Positions 7,554 to 17,072 of a DNA stretch of 64,000 nucleotides are shown piece by piece; the first letter of the stretch is position 1, and every line of letters begins with the position of its first letter. Source of the stretch: Bacteroidetes bacterium GWF2_41_31 (GTDB lineage Bacteria; Bacteroidota; Bacteroidia; Bacteroidales; F082); the NCBI GenBank assembly GCA_001769215.1, contig MEOL01000037.1:1-64000 (forward strand), written 5' to 3'. The translations under genes were made by a program, and so were the position numbers. Under the pieces are notes generated by a model. The model was not told the DNA's origin and did not search any database. It saw only the letters and a program-made list of their open reading frames with translations.

Positions 7554-8300
7554 TTATTCCGGGTCGTTTTTTTTATGTTCCTCCTCCGGTGAGATTGGTT
7601 TTGGAGCATTAATCTCTGGAACGGAAGGTAAGGAATGAGTAGGCGATTGAGTCATCAGCTGGTTTCCGGTAATGTATTTACCCACCAACAACGCGACGAT
7701 CATGGTGAGATAGAGCTGTCCGGCAAAACTCAAAAAAATAGCCATGTTGCATGCAATCGGTGAGACCGGTGTAATATCGCCAAAACCAACGGTTGTCATG
7801 GTCACAAAACTGAAATAAACAAAGGTGGTGGTTTCGTGATGGATTTCTTTATTAAAACTGATGGACTCCGGGTTTGTTAAGAAAATGGTGCTAAATACAA
7901 TAGCTCCCATAATCCCAAACAGAAAATAAATATTGATGGCCTTTAAAAATTCCAATGCTCCTACATGGCGGCTTTGCGCGATCTGAATCACCGAAAGAAC
8001 GATGATATAAAAGAAAAAGACGAGGGATGCCATGGAGGTAATGTGCTGTAAAACATCGAGTTTCAGGTAGGTAGTAATCCAGGTAAGCACGGTGATTGTA
8101 ATGGCAACATACAAGTACTTTATGTGCTTGTCGCTTACACTTAATATGGATGCAAAAAATATTCCCGAAACGCCAAAACTATACAGTTCATTAATCCAAT
8201 CGCTTTCGGGTACCAGCCCGATTACAAATACAAATATAAAGTTCAGGGCAAACAAGATCAGGTTGTACCTTATTTTAATTTTTTTTAATGTGATGTACAT
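7554..8300 (-). CDS. Potassium channel, 6-TM-like with TVGFGD filter
   Basis: A 248-residue membrane protein. Several hydrophobic helices (about 14-30, 42-55, 62-78, 90-110, 122-142) precede a pore loop with the selectivity filter TVGFGD (170-175) and a last helix (about 185-207), as in ion-channel family PF07885. TVGFGD is the K+ selectivity signature. The C-terminus is short, hydrophilic and Pro-rich with no RCK/TrkA domain visible, so gating by ligand binding is not apparent. It is convergent with the phosphofructokinase gene. Its stop lies in an A/T-rich inverted stretch (AAAACGA...TCGTTTT, 7544-7572) that may terminate both transcripts. Confidence 0.85.
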   Translation of the reverse strand: MYITLKKIKIRYNLILFALNFIFVFVIGLVPESDWINELYSFGVSGIFFASILSVSDKHIKYLYVAITITVLTWITTYLKLDVLQHITSMASLVFFFYIIVLSVIQIAQSRHVGALEFLKAINIYFLFGIMGAIVFSTIFLTNPESISFNKEIHHETTTFVYFSFVTMTTVGFGDITPVSPIACNMAIFLSFAGQLYLTMIVALLVGKYITGNQLMTQSPTHSLPSVPEINAPKPISPEEEHKKNDPE

Positions 8301-8408
8301 AACTTTGAACTATCAGTTGGTTATCAGCAACCAAAGGTATTGTTTTTTGCCCTGTTCTCACCTACGCAACTTCAACTATACTTAGTATCTTCGCCAAAAT
8401 TTTACTTG

Positions 8409-9635
8409 ATGAGCTATCAATATCATACACTTAAGAATGGAATCAAGGTGATTCACCGCAGCATACCCGGATCGGTGGCCCATTGCGGTGTGATGGTAAA
8501 TACCGGCTCACGCGATGAAGCGCCAAACGAAAGTGGCCTGGCGCACTTTATGGAACACATGATTTTTAAAGGAACCAAAAAGCGAAAAGCCTACCATGTG
8601 CTCAGCCGTATCGAAAACAATGGCGGCGACCTCAACGCCTTTACCACCAAAGAAGAAACAAGTGTATACGCCTCGTTTTTAAATCCTTACTACAAACAAA
8701 GTCTTGAATTATTTGCCGATGTGGCCTTTCAATCGGTATTTCCCCAAAAAGAACTCGAAAAAGAAAAAGAAGTCATCATCGACGAAATTCATTCTTATAA
8801 CGACAGCCCTTCGGAGCTTATTTTTGATGACTTCGAAAACCAGATTTTTCATGGACATCCGCTTGGCAGAAACATCCTTGGTGATATTGATTCGGTGACT
8901 TCCTTTACCAGAAAAGACCTGTTTAAATTCATCAAAAAAAATTATAGCACCAATCAGATGGTGATTGCGTCGGTGGGAAATCTGCCCATGAAGCAACTCA
9001 TCCGCTGGACAGAAGAATATTTTGGTCATTTCAAGCCAAGCGACCTGCACCCGGAACGAATCCCGTTTCAGGATTATCAACCATCAGAGGTAAACACACA
9101 AAAAGATTCGCATTTGTCGCATTGCATGATTGGAAACCAGGCCTATGGCCAAAACGACAAAAAGCGGTTTACCATGCTCCTGCTAAGCAACTTGCTTGGC
9201 GGCCCCACGTTAAACAGCCGGTTGAGCATGTCGCTGCGCGAAAAATACGGCTACGCTTATACCATCGAATCCTATTATCAGCCCTATTCTGATACAGGAG
9301 TTTTTGGTGTGTACTTCGGAACTGAAAAAAACATGGTTGAAAAAAGCCTCCAAATCATCAGAAGGGAGTTTAAAATCATGCGCGAAAAACCGCTGGGAAC
9401 GATACAGCTTCACAGGGCAAAAAAGCAAATCGAAGGTCAGGTGGCCATTGGTGGCGAATCGTTTTTAAATGAAATGCTGGGCATCGCCAAATCGCACCTG
9501 ATTTACGAAAAGGTGCAGTCGATTGAAGAATTGCTTCAGGAGATGGACCAAATTACCGCTGCACAGGTGATGGATGTAGCCAATGAAGTTCTGGACGATA
9601 ACAAGCAGAGCACACTCACTTACCAAAGCAAATAA
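8409..9635 (+). CDS. M16 family zinc peptidase (processing-peptidase-like)
   Basis: A 408-residue inverzincin. The zinc-binding HFMEH motif is at 46-50, with the third ligand Glu in IIDEIHSYND (about 126), the spacing expected for M16B peptidases of about 400 residues. The C-terminal half carries the R/Y-containing block SLREKYGYAYTIESYY. The protein has no signal peptide. I start at ATG 8409 (MSYQYHTLKNGIKV), which aligns with the family start; an in-frame ATG at 8340 would add a non-family stretch. The O-methyltransferase gene begins 2 nt after the stop, so the two are co-transcribed. Bacterial relatives degrade peptides, but the substrate here is unknown. Confidence 0.93.
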   Translation: MSYQYHTLKNGIKVIHRSIPGSVAHCGVMVNTGSRDEAPNESGLAHFMEHMIFKGTKKRKAYHVLSRIENNGGDLNAFTTKEETSVYASFLNPYYKQSLELFADVAFQSVFPQKELEKEKEVIIDEIHSYNDSPSELIFDDFENQIFHGHPLGRNILGDIDSVTSFTRKDLFKFIKKNYSTNQMVIASVGNLPMKQLIRWTEEYFGHFKPSDLHPERIPFQDYQPSEVNTQKDSHLSHCMIGNQAYGQNDKKRFTMLLLSNLLGGPTLNSRLSMSLREKYGYAYTIESYYQPYSDTGVFGVYFGTEKNMVEKSLQIIRREFKIMREKPLGTIQLHRAKKQIEGQVAIGGESFLNEMLGIAKSHLIYEKVQSIEELLQEMDQITAAQVMDVANEVLDDNKQSTLTYQSK

Positions 9636-9637
9636 GC

Positions 9638-10282
9638 ATGATCGACAAAAAAATAGCGGCTTACATCGAACAACATACTACCGATGAAGATGAGTTGATG
9701 TACGCCATCAACCGCCAAACACAGCTCACCACCTATTATCCCCGCATGTTGTCAGGGAAAGTGCAGGGAAAGTTTCTCGAAATGGTCTCCTTGATGATCA
9801 AGCCAACATACGTCCTTGAAATCGGTACATTTACCGGATATTCGGCATTGGCCCTGGCCAAAGGGTTGCAGTCCGATGGCAAACTCATCACACTGGAAGT
9901 GAACGAGGAAATGGAGGCAGTCATCAGGAAGAATATAGCTTTATCACCCTATTCTTCACAAATACAACTGATCATCGGGGATGCTTTAAGCGTCATTCCC
10001 ACCCTGGAATTTGCATTTGATCTCATCTTTATCGATGCCGATAAAGAGCAATACGCGGACTACTATCAAATGGCTTATGAGAAGTTGAATCCAGGTGGAT
10101 TTATCCTGATAGACAACGTTTTGTGGAGTGGAAAGGTGATAAAGCCATCGGCGGCCCTGGAAAAAGAAACGGCAGGTATTGTGTCGCTTAACAAACTGGT
10201 GGCCGAAGATCCGCGTGTGGAACAGGTCATTCTATCGATACGCGACGGGCTTTTGCTGGTTAGAAAACTTCCGATAAACTAA
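9638..10282 (+). CDS. Class I SAM-dependent O-methyltransferase
   Basis: A 214-residue methyltransferase of the caffeoyl-CoA/catechol O-methyltransferase family (PF01596). The SAM motif VLEIGTFTGYSALALA lies at about 56-71, LIFIDADKEQYADYY is the acidic metal/SAM motif, and GFILIDNVLWSGKV the downstream catalytic loop. Bacterial members methylate catechol-like hydroxyls or are uncharacterised, so no substrate can be named. It starts 2 nt after the M16 peptidase and overlaps the 3' end of purE by 4 nt on the opposite strand. Confidence 0.92.
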   Translation: MIDKKIAAYIEQHTTDEDELMYAINRQTQLTTYYPRMLSGKVQGKFLEMVSLMIKPTYVLEIGTFTGYSALALAKGLQSDGKLITLEVNEEMEAVIRKNIALSPYSSQIQLIIGDALSVIPTLEFAFDLIFIDADKEQYADYYQMAYEKLNPGGFILIDNVLWSGKVIKPSAALEKETAGIVSLNKLVAEDPRVEQVILSIRDGLLLVRKLPIN

Positions 10283-10785
10283 TTGGTTTTAAACCTGAAT
10301 TTAATCTGACCCAGTTCTTCGTTGGCTTTCACAATTTTTTCCTTCAATGCTTCTTTATAAGCATGCAATTTCTTTAGAAGTACCGGATCACCAATAGCCA
10401 TCATCTGAGCGGCCAGGATTCCTGCATTCAATGCTGCATCAATACCCACGGTAGCTACAGGAATCCCTGGAGGCATTTGCACAATGGCCAGCAATGCGTC
10501 CATACCATCGAGTGTGGCATTGATGGGGACTCCGATGACAGGAACCGAAGTCATGGAAGCAATTACCCCCGGCAAGTGAGCGGCCATTCCTGCTCCGGCA
10601 ATGATTACTTTAATGCCATTTGCTTCGGCATTTTTTGCAAATTGCTCCACTTTTTCAGGGGTGCGGTGCGCCGAGAGGGCATTGATTTCAAATGGGATTC
10701 CCATTTCATCAAAAAATGTAGCAGCCTTTTCCATCACCTTTAAATCAGATGTGCTGCCCATAATGATACTTACAATTGCTTTCAT
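10279..10785 (-). CDS. purE: N5-carboxyaminoimidazole ribonucleotide mutase
   Basis: A 168-residue class I PurE, which converts N5-CAIR to CAIR in purine synthesis. IIMGSTSDLKVM (7-18) is the nucleotide-phosphate loop, SAHRTPE (38-44) holds the catalytic His40, and AGAGMAAHLPGVIA and GVPINATLDGMDALLAIVQMPPGIPVATVGI are the family blocks. No purK lies beside it. It is divergent from hpt across 137 bp, so de novo synthesis and salvage genes share one intergenic region. Confidence 0.97.
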   Translation of the reverse strand: MKAIVSIIMGSTSDLKVMEKAATFFDEMGIPFEINALSAHRTPEKVEQFAKNAEANGIKVIIAGAGMAAHLPGVIASMTSVPVIGVPINATLDGMDALLAIVQMPPGIPVATVGIDAALNAGILAAQMMAIGDPVLLKKLHAYKEALKEKIVKANEELGQIKFRFKTN

Positions 10786-10857
10786 AAATCAATCTTTTCT
10801 TGATAACAGAGTTGGCAAAAATAACAAATTAGGGCTAGGATAATGAACCCGTTGTGT

Positions 10858-10865
10858 TATCTTTG
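10858..10865 (+). promoter_or_regulatory. -7 box of hpt-adk
   Basis: TATCTTTG in the purE/hpt intergenic region, 58 nt before the hpt ATG, identical to the boxes upstream of higB and pfp. Confidence 0.45.
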
Positions 10866-10922
10866 TCGGTTTCTATTTCAATACATTGAAATCATTTTAT
10901 TAAAGTACTGATTCTACCAGAG

Positions 10923-11480
10923 ATGAACACTATTCAGATACACGACAAACAGTTTGAACCTTTTATAACCTACGCCACTATTGATGAAACCATTACGCGT
11001 ATTGCCGAACAACTGAACACTGATTTTAAGGGAAAAACCCCTCTTTTTTTGGTCATTCTCAATGGTTCGTTCATGTTTGCAGCCGATTTATTAAAAAAAG
11101 TCAATATTCCGTGCGAGATTAGCTTCGTAAAGCTATCCTCATACAGTGGTACCCAGTCGACCACGCAGGTACGTGAACTCATTGGTTTTAATGAAGAAGT
11201 AAAAGGCAGGTCGGTTATTATCCTGGAAGACATTATCGACACGGGGATTACCATGGAAAAAATTCTTGAACGACTTAATGACATGGGTTCTGCGGAGGTA
11301 AAAGTTGCCACCCTGTTGTTTAAACCATCTGCATTTCAAAAAGAATTTACAATTGATTACATCGGCATTCAAATCCCCAATGATTTTATCGTGGGATTTG
11401 GCTTGGACTACAACGGTCTGGGACGTAACACGAAAGACATCTATAAAATTGTTGAACCTAAACTCAAAAAATCATGCTGA
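10923..11480 (+). CDS. hpt: Hypoxanthine phosphoribosyltransferase
   Basis: A 185-residue purine salvage enzyme that makes IMP or GMP from hypoxanthine or guanine and PRPP. The PRPP-binding motif is VIILEDIIDTGITM (about 98-111). LVILNGSFMFAADL is the PPi loop, and FIVGFGLDYNGLGRN the C-terminal purine-binding block. The length matches the family. The stop overlaps the adk start by 7 nt (ATGCTGA, 11474-11480), so hpt and adk form a coupled nucleotide-metabolism operon. Confidence 0.96.
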   Translation: MNTIQIHDKQFEPFITYATIDETITRIAEQLNTDFKGKTPLFLVILNGSFMFAADLLKKVNIPCEISFVKLSSYSGTQSTTQVRELIGFNEEVKGRSVIILEDIIDTGITMEKILERLNDMGSAEVKVATLLFKPSAFQKEFTIDYIGIQIPNDFIVGFGLDYNGLGRNTKDIYKIVEPKLKKSC

Positions 11481-12646
11481 ACATTGCACTATTTGGCCCT
11501 CCCGGTGCGGGTAAAGGAACGCAATCGAAAAAACTACTCGAAAAATACAACCTCACCTATATTTCCACGGGTGACTTACTCAGGGTAGAAATTGAAGAGG
11601 GTTCTGATTTAGGAAAAAAAGCAAAAGACATTATCAACAAAGGCGGATTGGTTTCGGATGAAATGATTGTTCAACTCATCGAAAAAAGAATTACGATGAA
11701 TACCAATACCCGTGGTATCTTGTTCGATGGATTTCCCAGAACTGTGGTGCAAGCCTATATTTTGGATGGCTTACTCCTGAAACTGAACACCAGTTTACAC
11801 ATGATGCTGAGTTTGGATGTGCCTTACAAAGAACTCACCGAAAGGTTAATGCTGAGAGCGGAAACATCAAACCGGGTGGACGATTCGGAGGAAGTGATTA
11901 AGTTCAGATTACAGGAATATGAAGACAAGACCACACCTGTTGCCGACTATTATGAAAAACAGAATAAATACTTCAAGCTTAATGGAGTAGGCACCCTGGA
12001 TGAGATTTTTAACCACCTTGTTGAAATAATTGAAACCAACAAGGAAAAAGAATATACTAACATCGTACTGCTTGGCAAACCCGGTTCGGGCAAAGGTACC
12101 CAAGGCGATATGCTTGCCAAAAAACACAATTTGGTCTATATTTCTACCGGGAAAATGCTACGCAAAGAAATTGCAGATGGAACCGATTTGGGCAAACTGG
12201 CCAAACCTTACATGGATAAGGGAGAGATTGTACCGGACGAAATCCCCATTAAACTGATCGCTGAAAAAATCAGCACGCATCCCGATGCCAACGGCTTTAT
12301 CTTTAAAGGATTCCCGCGTACCATCGTCCAGGCATATATTCTGGATGGATTACTTCAAAGGGAAAACATGCGCGTGTCGGCGATGATCGAACTAAAAATC
12401 AGCACACTCAATGCCCTGAAACGCTTGTCGGCAAGGGCTCAAAGCCCTGAAACCGCCAGGTTGTACGACTTGAGTACCGACCTGATTGTGAACCGGCTTG
12501 AACAATATCGCGAAAAAACCGAGCCTGTGATTGAATTTTATCAGAAACAAAACAAATACCACCGGGTAAATGCCGATGGTTCGCGTGAGGAGGTTTTCGA
12601 TAACCTGTCGAGCAGCATTGCCGAATTAATCAAACGCAATTTGTAA
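11474..12646 (+). CDS. adk: Double-length adenylate kinase (two fused ADK domains)
   Basis: Two adenylate kinase domains in one 390-residue chain; the usual enzyme has about 190. Domain 1 (1-190) is complete: GPPGAGKGTQ, STGDLLR, FDGFPRT (84-90, Asp85), and the LID block RAETSNRVDD. Domain 2 (about 196-390) has GKPGSGKGTQ (201-210), but STGKMLR (Lys227 for Asp) and FKGFPRT (Lys278 for the Mg-coordinating Asp), and its LID block is altered (ARLYDLS). Domain 1 should interconvert AMP, ATP and ADP. Domain 2 probably has altered or no activity. The frame is open throughout with no second start needed, so a sequencing artefact is unlikely. Confidence 0.93.
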   Translation: MLNIALFGPPGAGKGTQSKKLLEKYNLTYISTGDLLRVEIEEGSDLGKKAKDIINKGGLVSDEMIVQLIEKRITMNTNTRGILFDGFPRTVVQAYILDGLLLKLNTSLHMMLSLDVPYKELTERLMLRAETSNRVDDSEEVIKFRLQEYEDKTTPVADYYEKQNKYFKLNGVGTLDEIFNHLVEIIETNKEKEYTNIVLLGKPGSGKGTQGDMLAKKHNLVYISTGKMLRKEIADGTDLGKLAKPYMDKGEIVPDEIPIKLIAEKISTHPDANGFIFKGFPRTIVQAYILDGLLQRENMRVSAMIELKISTLNALKRLSARAQSPETARLYDLSTDLIVNRLEQYREKTEPVIEFYQKQNKYHRVNADGSREEVFDNLSSSIAELIKRNL

Positions 12647-12670
12647 TTGAAAGTTACAGCCAAAAAAAAA

Positions 12671-12700
12671 CTGTACCGGATTCCGGTACAGTTTTTTTTT
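12671..12700. terminator. Bidirectional intrinsic terminator between adk and rpmB
   Basis: A perfect 10 bp stem, CTGTACCGGA/TCCGGTACAG (12671-12691), has nine A before it and nine T after it, so it can end adk (+) and rpmB (-) transcripts. Confidence 0.92.
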
Positions 12701-12715
12701 GAATATATTTTCAGA

Positions 12716-12955
12716 TCAGGCTTTATAAAATCCTTTGGCTGCGGCATCTTTTAAAGCGATGCTGATACCATTTTTGTTGATGGTGCGAAGCCCATTGGCG
12801 CTTACTCTCAGAGTTACCCACTCACCGGTTTCGGGGATAAAAAACCTTTTGGTTTGCAAATTGGGATGAAACCTTCTTTTTGTTTTAATATTAGAGTGAG
12901 AAACATTGTTTCCAGTAATCACTTTCTTTCCGGTAATTTCACAAATTCTTGACAT
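12716..12955 (-). CDS. rpmB: 50S ribosomal protein L28
   Basis: A 79-residue bL28 of the large ribosomal subunit. MSRICEITGKKVITGNNVSHSNIKTKRRF, the VSANGLRTINKNGI block and the C-terminal KGFYKA are diagnostic, and the length is typical. In many Bacteroidota rpmB is followed by rpmG (L33). Here it is alone, with a terminator 15 nt downstream. Confidence 0.98.
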   Translation of the reverse strand: MSRICEITGKKVITGNNVSHSNIKTKRRFHPNLQTKRFFIPETGEWVTLRVSANGLRTINKNGISIALKDAAAKGFYKA

Positions 12956-13120
12956 CTTTCCTTAGTTTAATTGGTGTTCAAAAAGGGAGTGCAAAATACG
13001 GGATAATTTTCCAATTATTCAAATGATTTTGAAAATATTTAATTAGATAATTAATTCCTGATTCTTTTAAGTCAATCAACAAAAAAAATCATACCTTTAA
13101 ACCATCAAAAAAAATTCACA

Positions 13121-14551
13121 ATGAAAACCAAAGCATTATTGATAACAGGTCTGTTTTATTCCTTGTCAGTTCTATTTCAAGTTCAGGCGCAAGGTGTTTA
13201 CGAATGGGGGCCTGCCATTCCAATCACAGATTCAGCTTCGTTTAACAGCAATCCAACCGGATGGCTGATCGACAACCAACAGTTTGGTGTTTTATATGAA
13301 AAAAGAGTATGCGATACCTGCAATGCCGATATCTGGTACAGAAACCTCACCACCATGGATCCTGAAATTCCCGTGTTAACGGGTAATGAGATGCATGACA
13401 ATCCTGTTTTTGTTTCTGCCTATGCCAATGATTTTGAGGGATTTATTCTCTATCTCTCCAACATGGATGGCGATACCAATATTTATGCTGCCAAACTTAA
13501 TAACGATCTAACCATTTCTGAAATAACCCAGCTTACCTTCACGGAAACAGCCGAACACAGCATGACTATTTCTACACGGAAACAACATCTTGGATGGGTC
13601 GAAGATTCATGTGTCTGGATAACCCAACCCGATATTGAAAACGGCCAACTTATGCTCAGTGAAATTACCAAACTGGATTCGTTGAAAAATACTTCCTTGG
13701 TAATAGGGAGCAATAATGCCTCTTTCCAAAGGAAAGTGGGCGATTCCCTTCATATATTCGGTCGGAATTATGAGTACAGCTTTGGTACAGGGAATTGGTA
13801 TTGGGACGAAACCTATCCCATTAAAACCACAGGGAATAATACCGACCTCACTGTCGATCAATCAGAGTTTAGTTCCGGAGAGGAAGTAATTTGGGTGACG
13901 AATAACCAAATTCATGGTTTTAGTTATTCTTATGAGTTTGTACTGAATACCTGCAACCTTCCCAACATTCAGCACCCATCGTACATCATGTGGGATATTA
14001 TAGTAAAAAATGAGTGGATGCCCCATGTGTTGCTATATGCAACCGGAGAGGATAATAACACCGAGATTTATGGGTCGTTTAGTGAATACGGTAACGCCCC
14101 CGACACCACCAATCTGACCAACGATGGGGTACTTAACAGCAATCCAAATTTATATTGGGGTGAGTACGATGGCATCATGGGATTTTGGATTTACGCGGTT
14201 TGGCAATCGCACCGAAATGGCTATGTGGCACTTGATTTTGCCAAATTTCTGGGCCATATCGAAGGTGGTGTAAGCGAGCAACCAGCCTCTGACCTCACCA
14301 TTTCGGCTACCCCTAATCCATTTAGCAGGGAAGTACAAATCAACGTGAATTCAACCTTGGGTGCTGATGATATTCAGGTAACCATTTATTCGCTTTCGGG
14401 GAAACCGGTGTGGGAGAAAACGATAGTTGGTGAAAATCAGCCCTTCCAAAGCTGTGTATGGATTCCCGCCCCGCATATCCCCAAAGGATTATACTTAGTT
14501 GAAGCCCGTCAGAACAGACAAAATACCACCTGTTGTATAATTTATAAATAA
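13121..14551 (+). CDS. Secreted protein with T9SS C-terminal sorting domain
   Basis: A 476-residue exported protein. The N-terminus (MKTKALLITGLFYSLSVLFQVQAQG) is a signal peptide cleaved near residue 24. The middle is rich in Asp/Trp/Tyr beta-strand repeats (IWYRNLTTMDPEI, EIYGSFSEYGNAPDTTNLTNDG), resembling propeller-type proteins that report values per blade, but I recognise no catalytic domain. The last 80 residues (ATPNPFSREVQINVN ... KGLYLVEARQ) are a type A T9SS sorting domain, so it is probably carried to the cell surface by the machinery encoded at 50-55 kb. The CTD end is unusual in having two adjacent Cys (TTCCIIYK). Convergent with the TonB receptor gene. Confidence 0.8.
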   Translation: MKTKALLITGLFYSLSVLFQVQAQGVYEWGPAIPITDSASFNSNPTGWLIDNQQFGVLYEKRVCDTCNADIWYRNLTTMDPEIPVLTGNEMHDNPVFVSAYANDFEGFILYLSNMDGDTNIYAAKLNNDLTISEITQLTFTETAEHSMTISTRKQHLGWVEDSCVWITQPDIENGQLMLSEITKLDSLKNTSLVIGSNNASFQRKVGDSLHIFGRNYEYSFGTGNWYWDETYPIKTTGNNTDLTVDQSEFSSGEEVIWVTNNQIHGFSYSYEFVLNTCNLPNIQHPSYIMWDIIVKNEWMPHVLLYATGEDNNTEIYGSFSEYGNAPDTTNLTNDGVLNSNPNLYWGEYDGIMGFWIYAVWQSHRNGYVALDFAKFLGHIEGGVSEQPASDLTISATPNPFSREVQINVNSTLGADDIQVTIYSLSGKPVWEKTIVGENQPFQSCVWIPAPHIPKGLYLVEARQNRQNTTCCIIYK

Positions 14552-17064
14552 ATCTTTAAAAACAAAGTAGGTGTAAACGGAATAGCCTCCGCATAGATAT
14601 TGATGGTACTGGTTTGTCCGGCTGGAATGCGCTCAAAGTTTTCGAGCTTAAAGTTTTGATGGTTTAACACGTTTAAAATCGAAATACCGGCCTCTCCTTT
14701 CAGCTTGCGATTCAAAAATTTATACACCACCGAAACATCCAGTCTGCTGTAGGTCTTATGGTATGTTGTTGATTCACTTCCTGTTTGCTGACTATAAACG
14801 AAATCCGGGAAACCGGAACCAACCACATAGTCGGCAGAAAAAAAGAAGGGATCAAAATTAAGCGAGCCGGCCAGCTTTAGCTCATGGCGCTGATCCTGCG
14901 GGGCACGTCGGTATTTTCCATTCAGGAAATAGGTAAACAACTCTTCGGTTTTGCTCAGGGAATAAGAAACCCAGAACGAATGCAACCGAACATCTTGTTT
15001 GAGCACCACATCAACCCCATAACTCCGGCTTTTTCCATAAAAAATATCTTGAATATCGTGGGCCTCTGACCTGATAAACCGTGTCAATCCATCCGTGTTT
15101 TTTAAATAGGCTTCCATGCTGAAGGTAAATCCAGATGAAATAAATGAGGTACCTGCAACATAATGATCCGCCGACAGTACAGGGACTTCCACATTGTCAC
15201 AAACAGTCCACAGGTATTTGTAGTTTCCCTGTTCATCCAGCACCGAACTTCGGGTGATAAACTGGTGATATTTCCCCCAAGCCAGGTTAATCTTCCATTT
15301 TTCATCCACCACATATGACATCGACAGCCTGGGGTCAAAAAATACCTCTTTGAGCAGTGAGGCATAAATAAGCCTCATTCCAACCTTCATACCCAGCCTG
15401 TTCCCCAACGCGATGACGTCTTGCGCATACATATTCAACCGGGGTGATTTATTTTGCATGTTGAGGTAGTTCACACCAAAGGTGTCTTCCACCAATGCCA
15501 CCCTGTTTGAAATGATTTCTGCTCCGGTTTCGAGGGTTTGCCTGCTGCCCAGGCTGAAGCTGTTGTCCACTTTCAGGGAAGCCTCCGTAAGCCTATTATC
15601 AGTCCTTTTGTCCTCGATTTGATTTACTTTACTTATTTGCGGAAAAACCAACCTGAAATCGTTAAAGTATTTTGATCTGAGCGAGGAGTAGCTGAAAGAA
15701 AAGTGGCTTCTGGCCACCGCACTCCACCTTTTTCCATAAAAAACAGATCCTCCGCTTTGTGAGTTCTCTTCGCTGGTGTTTTTAAGCAGTTGAGATGTCC
15801 TGAAAATTTCATCAATGTGGTAAGAGAAGTTATCCACTCCTCCATAAAAACTCACATAAAACAAGTCTTCATTTTTCCCAATCCGTGTAGCATATTTTAC
15901 ATTTATATCCCTGAATTTATAATCAGGTTTTATGACCACATCTGCATCGTTAGTGGTATCGGCATCGTTGTTTCTTTTAACTAAAACCGATAAATCACTG
16001 GGGTCGTAGAGATCATAATAGGTATGACGAAAAGCCAGGATGAGGGAACCTTTTTTGGCGATTGGAATCTCGATTAAAGCATTCAGGGTCATGTTATTGG
16101 CCACAAATTCAAAGGAGGTTTTATTGATGTTTCCCAGCTTACCTGAAATATTCACTATTCCACCCACACGTGCTCCCATGGTCACATCCCAACCTCCTTT
16201 ATATACTTCGATATCTTTGGCCATCAACGGGTTAAATGAGCTGATGTTGTCGTTAAAGTTTTTTAAACCATAGATGGTGAATCCATCAAAAACTACCTTA
16301 CTGTGGCCTTCGTAACTGCCCCAGATGATGAGTTCGCTGGTTTGTTCACCCGAGGCGAGAATTCCGGGTTGAAGCCGGAGCAAATTAAAAACCGAGTTGT
16401 CGCCATAGCCGGGCAAAAATCCGGCGATGCGGTGGTTTAGTTTGATTAAACCGGCTTTTTGTCCAAACTGGCCCGATCGCTCAACGCGGCTGTTTTCAAT
16501 AACCACCTCCGAAAGCCCAAAACTGGAAGGAACCAATTCGAAGTTCATTTGCGAAGAACCTGCAACAAGTGTGTCGAGGATGTAATAACCCAAATGGGAA
16601 ATTTTAATATTGAAAAGGCTGTCGGTTTCAGAACTAACCGAAAAATTCCCCATCAGGTCAGAAACAATCCCCCGGTTATCGACCATGAGATTAGAATAAG
16701 GAAGCGGTTCGGCGCTTCCTCGTTCGATGATCCTGCCCGAGAGGATCCATTTTTTATGTTCTTTTTCAGTCTTTTTTGGAAAAATAACGAGTACTACTCC
16801 CCTCATCTCGTAGGAGAGAGGTAAGTCATTGATTAAAAAGGAAATTGCTTCTTCCAGAGAATCGAATGTCGAATTGGCCGTAACCCGGTAACTGGATAAA
16901 CCACTGTCGTTAAATGAAATACTGGCATTGTTTTCTTTAATAAGCCTGGCAAGAACAAGGTTTAAAGGTTGGTCATGTACTGATACTACAATTTTCTGCG
17001 CAAGTAGGTTACCGCACGTCAAAACGATCACAACAAATGAGGCAATGATTGATTTCCTTACCAT
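14542..17064 (-). CDS. TonB-dependent outer-membrane receptor with STN domain
   Basis: An 840-residue receptor of the FecA-like transducer type. A signal peptide (1-22) is followed by an STN domain (about 24-95, KIVVSVHDQPLNLVLARLIKEN), a carboxypeptidase-D-like domain (about 105-175, LSGRIIERGSAEPLPYSNLMV), a plug (about 200-310) and a beta barrel ending in FLKIYL. The STN domain is the part that signals to an anti-sigma factor, and FecR and an ECF sigma factor lie immediately upstream in the same operon. No SusD-like gene follows, so a polysaccharide-utilisation role is not supported. The ligand is unknown. It overlaps the 3' end of the convergent T9SS cargo gene by 10 nt. Confidence 0.92.
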   Translation of the reverse strand: MVRKSIIASFVVIVLTCGNLLAQKIVVSVHDQPLNLVLARLIKENNASISFNDSGLSSYRVTANSTFDSLEEAISFLINDLPLSYEMRGVVLVIFPKKTEKEHKKWILSGRIIERGSAEPLPYSNLMVDNRGIVSDLMGNFSVSSETDSLFNIKISHLGYYILDTLVAGSSQMNFELVPSSFGLSEVVIENSRVERSGQFGQKAGLIKLNHRIAGFLPGYGDNSVFNLLRLQPGILASGEQTSELIIWGSYEGHSKVVFDGFTIYGLKNFNDNISSFNPLMAKDIEVYKGGWDVTMGARVGGIVNISGKLGNINKTSFEFVANNMTLNALIEIPIAKKGSLILAFRHTYYDLYDPSDLSVLVKRNNDADTTNDADVVIKPDYKFRDINVKYATRIGKNEDLFYVSFYGGVDNFSYHIDEIFRTSQLLKNTSEENSQSGGSVFYGKRWSAVARSHFSFSYSSLRSKYFNDFRLVFPQISKVNQIEDKRTDNRLTEASLKVDNSFSLGSRQTLETGAEIISNRVALVEDTFGVNYLNMQNKSPRLNMYAQDVIALGNRLGMKVGMRLIYASLLKEVFFDPRLSMSYVVDEKWKINLAWGKYHQFITRSSVLDEQGNYKYLWTVCDNVEVPVLSADHYVAGTSFISSGFTFSMEAYLKNTDGLTRFIRSEAHDIQDIFYGKSRSYGVDVVLKQDVRLHSFWVSYSLSKTEELFTYFLNGKYRRAPQDQRHELKLAGSLNFDPFFFSADYVVGSGFPDFVYSQQTGSESTTYHKTYSRLDVSVVYKFLNRKLKGEAGISILNVLNHQNFKLENFERIPAGQTSTINIYAEAIPFTPTLFLKIYL

Positions 17065-17072
17065 CCGGACAT

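Noticed and set aside
14542-17064. SusC of a polysaccharide-utilisation locus
   Set aside because: There is no SusD partner or glycoside hydrolase nearby. The STN domain and FecR/ECF pair fit a signalling receptor.
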